From Candidatus Parcubacteria bacterium (lineage in GTDB: Bacteria > Patescibacteria > ABY1 > BM507 > UBA12075), in NCBI GenBank assembly GCA_002869165.1, contig PKTK01000005.1:3344-67343 (forward strand): a stretch of 64,000 nucleotides of DNA, read 5' to 3'. Position numbers and translations under genes: made by a program. Positions 26,232-33,167 of this stretch are shown here, one piece after another (position 1 is the stretch's first letter; each line of letters starts with the position of its first letter). The notes beneath the pieces are model-generated. The model saw nothing but the letters and a program-made list of their open reading frames with translations, searched no databases and was not told the DNA's origin.

Positions 26232-27089
26232 TTATTTTTGACATTGAGAACAATAAACTGTTCCTCTGCCATTTAGCTTAATTTTTGTTAATTTATTTTT
26301 ACATTTATTACATTGCTCTCCACCTCTTCCATATACCTGAAGCAGCTTAACAAATGATCCTTTTTTCCCTCTAGCATCTACATAATTATTAAAGGTTGTT
26401 CCTCGAGCCTTAATTGCTTTTTTTATAATTGTGTTGCTTGAATTAAAAATTTTCTTTATCTCTTCATCACTTAAAGTATTTGCAATTCGATCTGGCCTCA
26501 CTCCTGCACGAAACAATATTTCGTCTGCATAAATATTTCCTATACCAGCTACAAGTTTTTGATTCAGCAATAAATTTTTTATATTTATCTTTCTGCTTTT
26601 TATTATCTCTTTTAATTTTTCTATACGGAAATTTTTTTGCAATGGCTCTATACCATATGATTCTATAGTCTCGACCAATTCTCCTCCATTCACAACCTTC
26701 ATGTATCCAAAAGTTCTCATGTCATTAAAATAAAGCTTTGAGTCATCATCAAAAGTAAAAATTATGTATGAATATTTATTTCTTTCAAACTCTGGATTAT
26801 CGCCCGTACTATGACCGCCTGCTAAATTTGTTTTTTTTGATGAATAAACTAGCTGGCCAGTCATTTTCAAATGAACTAATAGATATTTGGCGTTGTCCAT
26901 TTCCAAAATTATTAATTTACCAACTCTTCTAATGTCTTTCACTGTTTTATTTTTCAGTGATTTCAAAAACTCATTTTTCTTATTTTTTACTAACCTTTCC
27001 AAAACAATTTCAATATTTTTAATTTTTTTGCTGATTAAATATTTTTTCAAATCTTGGCGAATTGTTTCGACTTCTGGTAATTCTGGCAT
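26232..27089 (-). CDS. mutM: Formamidopyrimidine-DNA glycosylase (Fpg/MutM)
   Basis: The 285-residue product starts MPELPEVETIR, with the catalytic Pro and Glu. It has the LVHLKMTGQL lysine loop, GIGNIYADEIL and a C-terminal zinc finger (CNKCKNKL and CSQCQK). MutM removes 8-oxoguanine and ring-opened purines and cuts the abasic site. It stands immediately upstream of the oxygen-defence operon. Its promoter is TGT-TATAAT on the minus strand (27113-27118). Confidence 0.95.
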   Translation of the reverse strand: MPELPEVETIRQDLKKYLISKKIKNIEIVLERLVKNKKNEFLKSLKNKTVKDIRRVGKLIILEMDNAKYLLVHLKMTGQLVYSSKKTNLAGGHSTGDNPEFERNKYSYIIFTFDDDSKLYFNDMRTFGYMKVVNGGELVETIESYGIEPLQKNFRIEKLKEIIKSRKINIKNLLLNQKLVAGIGNIYADEILFRAGVRPDRIANTLSDEEIKKIFNSSNTIIKKAIKARGTTFNNYVDARGKKGSFVKLLQVYGRGGEQCNKCKNKLTKIKLNGRGTVYCSQCQK

Positions 27090-27112
27090 ATTTTTTTCTT
27101 TAACTAAGTATT

Positions 27113-27121
27113 ATTATAACA
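27113..27121 (-). promoter_or_regulatory. mutM extended -10 promoter
   Basis: TATAAT on the minus strand at 27113-27118, preceded by TGT, is 24 bases from the mutM start. It is arranged back-to-back with the promoter at 27146-27174. Confidence 0.55.
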
Positions 27122-27145
27122 AATAATAATTATATTGCTAGTTTT

Positions 27146-27174
27146 TTGTCCAATTGAGTATAAAGTGTTATAAT
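27146..27174 (+). promoter_or_regulatory. Promoter of the CysQ-like gene
   Basis: TTGTCC (27146-27151), a 17-base spacer and TGT-extended TATAAT (27169-27174). The -10 lies inside the longest possible frame, which argues for the ATG at 27199 as the true start. Confidence 0.7.
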
Positions 27175-27198
27175 CTTAGCATATTAATAAACAACGAT

Positions 27199-28014
27199 AT
27201 GAACTACGATATAATTTTAGAAAAATCCATTGAAGTTGCCAAAGAAGCAGGCAGGACTGCTATGAAATTTTATGGCAAAGAACAACATGTCAAAATGAAA
27301 GCCAAGGCGAGCCCCGTCACTGATGCTGACCTTGCCTCAAACAAAATAATTCTGGATGGACTCAAGGAATTTGGCTTTGAATATCTAAGCGAAGAAGATC
27401 AAAAAGACAAAAAACGTTTTGGAGCTCCATATGTTTGGGTGATTGATCCGCTTGATGGCACCAAAGACTTCATCCAGATGACTGGTGAGTTCACAATCAT
27501 GTTTGCGCTCACAAAAAAATTTAAAGGGAATGTTTACAGGCCAGTGCTAGGCATCATCTACCAACCCCAAAAGAAAAATCTTTACTACGCTATAAAAGAT
27601 TGTGGTGCTTACGTGCTTGAAAAATTAAAGAAAAAAAGAAAGCTTTCCGTTTCCAAACGAACTCGCCCTTCTTCTCTTCATATGCTATCTAGTAGGAATC
27701 ATGGCACCGAATTGGAAAAAGAAGTGGCGTTTGTGTATGGGGTTAAACACAAAAAAGAACTAGGTTCATCTCTCAAGGCTTGTTTAATAGCTGATAAAGT
27801 TGGCGATGTTAGTTTCAATCCTTCAACTCACACTTACGAATGGGATGTGTGTGCTTCTGATTTGATTATCCATGAAGCAGGAGGTAAATTTACCACCACC
27901 AAAGGAGAATTATTTTCATACAATAAAAAAGATCCACGAAATTATGATGGATACTTGGCAAGCAATGGACTAGTGCATAAAGATTTTTTAAAGGTTATCA
28001 AGAAAATGTCCTAA
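27199..28014 (+). CDS. cysQ: CysQ/inositol-monophosphatase-family 3'(2'),5'-bisphosphate nucleotidase
   Basis: The product (271 residues from the chosen ATG) has the family's lithium-sensitive phosphatase motifs: SPVTDADLAS, the EEDQ Glu, WVIDPLDGTKDF and the C-terminal YEWDVCASDLIIHEAGG. These enzymes hydrolyse 3'-phosphoadenosine-5'-phosphate or inositol phosphates. The start at 27199 fits the promoter; the frame is open to 27154 but overlaps the -10 box. Confidence 0.85.
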   Translation: MNYDIILEKSIEVAKEAGRTAMKFYGKEQHVKMKAKASPVTDADLASNKIILDGLKEFGFEYLSEEDQKDKKRFGAPYVWVIDPLDGTKDFIQMTGEFTIMFALTKKFKGNVYRPVLGIIYQPQKKNLYYAIKDCGAYVLEKLKKKRKLSVSKRTRPSSLHMLSSRNHGTELEKEVAFVYGVKHKKELGSSLKACLIADKVGDVSFNPSTHTYEWDVCASDLIIHEAGGKFTTTKGELFSYNKKDPRNYDGYLASNGLVHKDFLKVIKKMS

Positions 28015-28021
28015 AAAGCTT

Positions 28022-28136
28022 AAACTCTAAATTCTAAACCCTAAACAATATTCAAAATAAAAAATTCAAAACTAAAATGTTTTGAATTTTTTATTTTAAG
28101 TTTTGAGTTTGTTTGAGGTTTAGAGATTAGATTTTG
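28022..28136. terminator. Long low-complexity inverted repeat between convergent genes
   Basis: Text of the type CTAAATTCTAAACCCTAAAC (left) and GTTTGAGGTTTAGAGATTAG (right) forms an imperfect long stem. A tighter core, AAAATAAAAAATTCAAAAC with its complement, closes on a 6-base loop. It probably ends the CysQ-like transcript and the minus-strand phosphoesterase transcript. Confidence 0.55.
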
Positions 28137-28145
28137 GAATTTAAT

Positions 28146-28829
28146 TTAATCCTGTACTTTTAAAAAAACTCCATCATGTCCTATTGTTATATATCCTGAT
28201 GGTGCTTCATTCCAAGAAGCAGTATTGAAATATCTTTATCCTTTTTTCTTTTTTTCAAGCAACTTATGAGTGTGGCCACAAAAGACATAATCAGCCTTAA
28301 GTAGTTTGGCTAATCTCAGAGCACCTTTAGCAACTTCACTAGATCCTCTTTTCCAGGTTTTATTGTGCAACTTAATATAATCAACTAAAATTCTTTTTTT
28401 ATCAATTTTTTTTAAAGCGTCATAAAAAATAAAAGCTATCTGACTCAAAATATAATTATTTGAAAGAAATTTATCAAACTGATGCCCATGAATTGCGAGA
28501 AATTTTTTTCCATTATATATCCAAGAATATCTGTGACAAACTTTTATGCCCAACAATTTAAATAAAACATGACCAGGAGCATCATGATTACCAAGCACCC
28601 AAACAACCTCTCTTTTGGCACTTAATTCTCGAAACTTAGAAAGGATCTCCCAGTGTTTAGTATGTAAACGATTAAAGTTTAGACCATCTAATATATCACC
28701 ATTCAAGATCAATCTCTTAAAGCTATATTTTTTTAATAAGCTCAAAATCTCCTTACAGCGCGTTGAGGAATCTCCTAAGTGAATATCCGAAATAATCAAA
28801 GTATTGATTTTCTTCTTAATGTTTTTCAT
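28146..28829 (-). pseudogene. LpxH-like metallophosphoesterase interrupted by one in-frame TAA
   Basis: The first 197 codons encode the calcineurin-like phosphoesterase motifs LIISDIHLGD, LNGDILDG, VLGNHD, IHGHQFD and VFCGHTH, as in UDP-2,3-diacylglucosamine pyrophosphatase relatives. A TAA at 28236-28238 stops the frame just after GHTHKLLEKKKKG. The same frame continues RYFNTASWNEAPSGYITIG to a natural stop at 28146; this is the normal family C-terminus (YFNTGSW). A lysine codon AAA changed to TAA would explain it. The catalytic motifs lie before the stop, so the truncated form may still be active. Substrate unknown. Confidence 0.87.
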
Positions 28830-28903
28830 TTAGTAATTGTAGCATTTTTTTAGGCTAAAAAAAAGACGGCTAATTAAATTAGCCGTTTATAAAAATTAGT
28901 TTT

Positions 28904-29929
28904 TTACGTTGAAACAATTTCTTCTCCAATATTATAATCAAAAAATAAAGAATCAGGCAAATCATCAATATATGTATTCCATTTTTCTCCATACATATTC
29001 TCTGCAACACTAGTTGACTGAACCCATCTCAGTGTTCCTCCTCTTTCAACCACATAAACTTTTGAACTTGTTTGCATTTTAATCATTCTGCTACCTGGTT
29101 TATAGGTAACATTTCCACCCAAGGGAATAGCTTCCATTTCTTTAACTCCTAAAATTACTACATCAGAAAAATCATCATACCAAGAATAAAATATTTTTTC
29201 ATTGGGAAAAATATATCTTTTTGAATCCGCTCCACAATAATAAACTGTTGAGTAGTCTGCCATTTTTATTAGCGTATTTGACTCGCACAAACTTTCACTC
29301 GAAGATACAATATTTTTATCATCATTTATTGTTCCACTCAACTCCTTAGCAATTTCTGGATTATATTCCTCTGAATTAAGCGCCGCCAATAAGCTATTAT
29401 AAGGATTTATTGGCTCATTGTTTGGTTTTCTAATTTCAAAATGCAAATGATGGCCTACTGATTCTGCATTACCAGAGTCCCCCATATACCCAATCAATTG
29501 ACCACGCTTAACACTTACTCCTCTTTCTATGCCTTCTGCATAAGCATTTTTTATTCCGCCGTTTCCATCATCTGTTCCCGGAGTGTCATTGTTTATATGA
29601 AGATAATGATAGGTGTAGTCATCGCTTCCTTTTATCGTAATAGCATAACCCCAAGACCCCTCAGGATTTACCATATAAGAAACAACCCCATCAACTGCCG
29701 CATACAAAGGCGCCATTTGCTCTCCCATTATATCAGTTCCTTCATGAAAATGATTATAACGGTCCGCTCCAAAAGTATCACTAAATTCAAAACTTATGTC
29801 AGTGTGAAAATAAATGTCTTTTATAGCAACTTCTTGTGCTTTTAAAGTTTGAATTGATAATGACAAAGAAATAGCTAAAATAATAATAAAATATTTAATT
29901 GTATTTTTTATATTTTTCACAATTAACAT
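28904..29929 (-). CDS. Secreted M23 (LytM-type) peptidase
   Basis: The 341-residue product has an N-terminal hydrophobic signal segment (residues about 12-31), then an M23 domain with FHEGTDI (zinc His and Asp near 62-65) and the GHHLHFEIR motif near 165, as in peptidoglycan endopeptidases. A C-terminal region of about 130 residues (YYCGADSKRYIFPN, VYVVERGGTLRWV) contains a two-fold repeat of a short beta-rich unit that is frequent at the ends of secreted Patescibacteria proteins and probably binds the cell surface; that role is inferred. Confidence 0.88.
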   Translation of the reverse strand: MLIVKNIKNTIKYFIIILAISLSLSIQTLKAQEVAIKDIYFHTDISFEFSDTFGADRYNHFHEGTDIMGEQMAPLYAAVDGVVSYMVNPEGSWGYAITIKGSDDYTYHYLHINNDTPGTDDGNGGIKNAYAEGIERGVSVKRGQLIGYMGDSGNAESVGHHLHFEIRKPNNEPINPYNSLLAALNSEEYNPEIAKELSGTINDDKNIVSSSESLCESNTLIKMADYSTVYYCGADSKRYIFPNEKIFYSWYDDFSDVVILGVKEMEAIPLGGNVTYKPGSRMIKMQTSSKVYVVERGGTLRWVQSTSVAENMYGEKWNTYIDDLPDSLFFDYNIGEEIVST

Positions 29930-29947
29930 AATAGCATTTTTTAAACA

Positions 29948-29985
29948 ATAAAAAAAGCAAGTCCCTCCTAGGCTTGCTTATTTTT
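29948..29985 (-). terminator. Terminator of the Cys-rich protein gene
   Basis: AAGCAAG and CTTGCTT pair across an 11-base loop; the preceding A run is the U tract on the minus strand. Confidence 0.75.
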
Positions 29986-30595
29986 TCCCATAGTTATTAA
30001 AACTTCTTGCTTTTCTTGTTTGATTTTCTCTTTCGTACAATTCCTCTAGCTCGGGTGATGTTATTTTCATTCTATAATGTTGACCAAAAACTCTACCATT
30101 TCGCTTGTCTTCTTCAAGTTTTTTCAATCTTTCACGCTCTTCTTCTGTTCCTTTGTACAGTTTTTGTCTGTCTTTTGCCCTGAACCTTTTTTTTATCTCA
30201 ACATCTCCCTGAATAAAAGACTTCTCCTCACCAAAAACAATTTCTACATCATCAATTATTATATCTCTAACAAAATAGGACATATGTTCAATTTCTTTTC
30301 TCATACCAATAAAATTCAAACAAGTAGCCACTTGTCTGATTTTTTTTCTATACAAATTCATTGGCAGTAAACAATAACTACATATAAAATCATGTTTTTC
30401 GCTGGCAAAATAATCTTTGACCATTCTTTTACAAAACGTATCACATAAACAACAATTCTGTTTTTTATACTCATCAAGCAGTGGTAGTAACAATTCGTAT
30501 TCTTTACACAAAAAACACGTCAAAGTAATCCCCAGATCCATATCAGTTAAACCAGATTTTATATCCAACAATTTACAATCATTTATAACTAACAT
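29978..30595 (-). CDS. Cysteine-rich protein, unknown function
   Basis: The 205-residue product has about nine Cys in its first half (CFLCKEY, CCLCDTFC, CSYC), suggesting one or two zinc-binding sites, and a charged helical C-terminal half. I do not recognise the family. A strong AAGGAGGGG site precedes the ATG, unlike most core genes here. It is transcribed alone with its own terminator. Confidence 0.65.
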   Translation of the reverse strand: MLVINDCKLLDIKSGLTDMDLGITLTCFLCKEYELLLPLLDEYKKQNCCLCDTFCKRMVKDYFASEKHDFICSYCLLPMNLYRKKIRQVATCLNFIGMRKEIEHMSYFVRDIIIDDVEIVFGEEKSFIQGDVEIKKRFRAKDRQKLYKGTEEERERLKKLEEDKRNGRVFGQHYRMKITSPELEELYERENQTRKARSFNNYGKK

Positions 30596-31039
30596 TTTCC
30601 CCTCCTTATTATTTTTAAAGATCTAGGTTTAGATTAATACATGGAAAAATAATTGTCAAAATTTTTATAATTAATACAAATTCCAGCTTTTTAAAAATAC
30701 AAAGCTAAACAAATTTATAAAAATAACTTTTTCAAAAACTTTCCTGTTTAATATTAAGTAAAATATATAAATTATTATTCTTTTTAAGAAGTCAAAACAC
30801 TATTATAATTATTTTATCAGATAGAGATTGTATTGTTGTTATTAAGAAAAACATCATTGCAATTTTTAACTCTAATAAGTAACAATATATAAATATTAGT
30901 TATTAACTAGATATTTAATTCAATTATAAACAAAGGGTTGGATAAAAAATATTAATTAGTTTCAAATAATTTTTAGAACTGAATTGATTGAATGCAACGT
31001 GGATATACCTATAGCAGTATTATGGTGTATAATATAATT
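30596..31039. other. A+T-rich divergent intergenic region
   Basis: About 440 bases between divergent genes. A TATAAT at 31028-31033 precedes the plus-strand gene. Apart from that I see no gene, RNA structure or repeat. Confidence 0.4.
31028..31033 (+). promoter_or_regulatory. -10 box of a probably leaderless message
   Basis: TATAAT is 7 bases from the chosen ATG at 31040, so transcription would begin at the start codon. Confidence 0.5.
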
Positions 31040-31501
31040 ATGTATATAAATAAAAAATTTTTTAATACAATTAAACCTATTTTAAATCGATTAGAAGATA
31101 AAATTGGTAATGATTTTATTGTTTTTGGTTCCGCTCCTTTATACTTAATTGGAATTGTTGATTTTAATAAAAATATAAATGATTTGGATGTTGCAATAAA
31201 AGAAAAAAATAAAATACCAAAAGAAGCTAATGAAGTTACTTTTCAAGGAGACCCAAATCAGAAACTTTATAAATTGAAAATTAATAACATTGAAGTAGAT
31301 ATAGGGACTTGTTGGCCAGGACAAGAAAACTACTTTTATAAATTATTTAACAATCATATAGTGGTAGATGGTTTTAAGTTTGCGAATTTGGACGTGTGCG
31401 AGGAATGGAAAGAACGAATGGTTAAAAAATACAACAGAGAAAAAGATAAAAAATATTTAATAAAAATTAAAAAATATAGAGCTAAACAAAAAGACGAGTA
31501 A
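31040..31501 (+). CDS. Nucleotidyltransferase-like protein
   Basis: The 153-residue product contains DFIVFGSAPLYLIG followed by INDLDVAI, resembling the GS...DxD signature of minimal nucleotidyltransferases, and a later EVDIGT that could supply the third acidic residue. It may belong to the family of small nucleotidyltransferase-fold proteins of unknown substrate. I chose the ATG at 31040 because the -10 box occupies 31028-31033. A terminator follows directly. Confidence 0.6.
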   Translation: MYINKKFFNTIKPILNRLEDKIGNDFIVFGSAPLYLIGIVDFNKNINDLDVAIKEKNKIPKEANEVTFQGDPNQKLYKLKINNIEVDIGTCWPGQENYFYKLFNNHIVVDGFKFANLDVCEEWKERMVKKYNREKDKKYLIKIKKYRAKQKDE

Positions 31502-31516
31502 TAACTCGTCTTTTTG
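31489..31516 (+). terminator. Terminator of the nucleotidyltransferase-like gene
   Basis: GACGAGT-AATA-ACTCGTC followed by five T; the stem overlaps the stop codon. Confidence 0.85.
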
Positions 31517-31523
31517 TAAACCG

Positions 31524-31545
31524 TGGGTGGCTAGAGGGAATCGAA
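31524..31545 (-). repeat. Copy of the tRNA-His 3' end
   Basis: These 22 bases are identical to 31712-31733, the T-arm and acceptor 3' end of tRNA-His plus two downstream bases. The match stops abruptly, and the remaining tRNA is absent. The copy is in direct orientation and lies 188 bp downstream of the tRNA 3' end, as an attachment-site duplication or a degraded tRNA copy would. Confidence 0.8.
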
Positions 31546-31669
31546 GGCCTATCGGGTGTTTTTCAAACTCGAATACGCTAATTTGTTTTATTAATATTTT
31601 TTACTGTCAAGCCACTGTTTATTATTTATTATTACCCCCACCACACAAAATTCATCATCCTTCAAACGA

Positions 31670-31715
31670 CCCAAACATAAAAGACTCCAAAAAATTGGAG
31701 TCTTTTATGTTTGGG
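31670..31715 (-). terminator. 19-bp perfect-stem terminator of tRNA-His
   Basis: CCCAAACATAAAAGACTCC pairs perfectly with its complement around an 8-base loop; it overlaps the tRNA 3' end. Confidence 0.85.
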
Positions 31716-31786
31716 TGGCTAGAGGGAATCGAACCCTCATCATCGGTACCACAAACCGATGTTCTAGCCGTTGAACTATAGCCACC
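31714..31786 (-). tRNA. tRNA-His (GUG)
   Basis: The minus strand folds into a cloverleaf: acceptor GTGGCTA/TAGCCAC with the extra G at -1 facing C73 that is diagnostic for tRNA-His, anticodon stem TCGGT/ACCGA with loop TTGTGGT (anticodon GTG), and T arm GAGGG-TTCGATT-CCCTC. CCA is not fully encoded. Confidence 0.95.
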
Positions 31787-31869
31787 ATGTTTAATTTTTC
31801 AATCAAGAATTAAAAAATGGAAAATTGTATATTCTTAATTCTTAATTGATAATTTTTAATTGAAAATAA

Positions 31870-31886
31870 TGCGCCCGGATCGAAGA
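31870..31886 (-). repeat. Decayed copy of the tRNA-Arg 3' end
   Basis: TGCGCCCGG followed by ATCGAA matches the 3' end of the tRNA-Arg gene at 31969 with a 4-base deletion, then diverges. It lies about 100 bp downstream of that tRNA's 3' end in the same orientation. Confidence 0.5.
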
Positions 31887-31968
31887 GGCGGAAGCCCCAC
31901 TGCAGATTATTTCAATCTAATATCCAGACAAACATAAATTTATACAGCAAAAGCTATACAAATTTCTG

Positions 31969-32040
31969 TGCGCCCGGAGAGAATCGAACTCCCATAGCCA
32001 GCTTAGAAGGCTGGTGTTCTATCCATTGAACTACGGGCGC
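31969..32040 (-). tRNA. tRNA-Arg (UCU)
   Basis: The minus-strand cloverleaf has acceptor GCGCCCG/CGGGCGC, anticodon stem CCAGC/GCTGG with loop CTTCTAA (anticodon TCT), T loop TTCGATT and discriminator A. CCA is not encoded. Confidence 0.95.
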
Positions 32041-32197
32041 AAATGAAAAAGAAAAAGCCGTTTTGGTCGGCTATTCTTTAAATAATATACTAAAGAAACC
32101 AACAAAAGTCAATACCAATAATAAACTTGTATTTTTTCGAAAAAAGTTGTTAAATATTCCTAGTAAAACAAATTTTCTTTATTCTCCTTCTTTCTTT

Positions 32198-32206
32198 TGC
32201 TATAAT
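32198..32206 (+). promoter_or_regulatory. Extended -10 promoter of the GalT-like gene
   Basis: TGC-TATAAT with TATAAT at 32201-32206 lies 34 bases before the ATG at 32240. Confidence 0.6.
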
Positions 32207-32239
32207 AATATTAATAACCAATACATTATTAATAACAAT

Positions 32240-33166
32240 ATGACAAAAGACATTAAATCAGAAATTAGAAAAGCTTATTTACTAAACAAATACGTTATTA
32301 TCACGCCTGGAAGAGCTAAAAGACCACGGGATGTGAAAGAAGAAACTATTATCAAACGTAGCAGTGAATGTCCTTTTTGCCCTGAAAACATCAACGATGA
32401 AAATATTACCGACCAGATCAAGATTAATGGTAAATGGAGAGTTTTAAGTATAAAAAATATTTTTCCAGCCGTGACCTTAGATAATGACAAAGCCTATGGA
32501 ACCCAGGAAGTAATCATTGAAAACCGAGATCATTCCAAGGAAATGTCTGATTTAAACGAAAGACAAATTAAAAATGTACTTAAAATGTATGCTAAGCGCA
32601 CCAAAGAAATTTCCAAAAATGAAAAAATTGATTACGTGCTTTGTTTTAAAAATCAGGGCTCAAAAGCAGGTGCTTCAATAATTCACGCTCACTCACAGAT
32701 TTTTGCCTCTCATATTTTACCACCCGATGTCCACGAAGAACTTGGTTTAGCTACTTCATACAAAATCGAAAAACACTCTTGTCCATATTGTGATATTATA
32801 AAAAAAGAAATGAATAGCCCAAGGAAAATTTGGGAAAACAAATTTGCCTGTGCAATCGCTCCTTATGCTTCTGAATACCATTATGAAGCTTGGATTTTTA
32901 CTAAGCGCCACATTGATAATATAACAAACTGTAATGAACAGGAATTAGACTCACTTGCGGCAGCACTTAAAAAAATATTGGTTAAATTAAAAAAACTTGA
33001 TTTATCATTTAATTTTTATATGCATCAAGTTATATCTGATAAAAATCAACACTTTTATATAAAAATTCAACCAAGAGACTCTGTTTGTGCGGGTGTAGAA
33101 CTAGGTTCAGGCCTGGTTATAAACTCAGTTCCTCCTGAAGTAGCTAGTGAATACTATAGAGAATAA
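32240..33166 (+). CDS. Galactose-1-phosphate uridylyltransferase-like (HIT superfamily) protein
   Basis: The 308-residue product has a CPFCPEN zinc-type site near the N-terminus, a catalytic IIHAHSQIFAS motif (HxHxQ, as in GalT and related nucleotidylyltransferases) and a second Cys-pair HSCPYCD. The family moves nucleoside monophosphates between sugar-1-phosphates, with the middle His as the covalent nucleophile. Exact substrates cannot be read from sequence; relatives include ADP-glucose phosphorylase-like enzymes. The upstream frame (from 32063) covers the promoter and part of the tRNA flank, so the ATG at 32240 is preferred. Confidence 0.82.
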   Translation: MTKDIKSEIRKAYLLNKYVIITPGRAKRPRDVKEETIIKRSSECPFCPENINDENITDQIKINGKWRVLSIKNIFPAVTLDNDKAYGTQEVIIENRDHSKEMSDLNERQIKNVLKMYAKRTKEISKNEKIDYVLCFKNQGSKAGASIIHAHSQIFASHILPPDVHEELGLATSYKIEKHSCPYCDIIKKEMNSPRKIWENKFACAIAPYASEYHYEAWIFTKRHIDNITNCNEQELDSLAAALKKILVKLKKLDLSFNFYMHQVISDKNQHFYIKIQPRDSVCAGVELGSGLVINSVPPEVASEYYRE

Positions 33167-33167
33167 T

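Noticed and set aside
32063..32239. Upstream extension of the GalT-like protein by 59 residues
   Set aside because: The region contains the promoter and is A+T-rich; the family sequence starts at the ATG at 32240.
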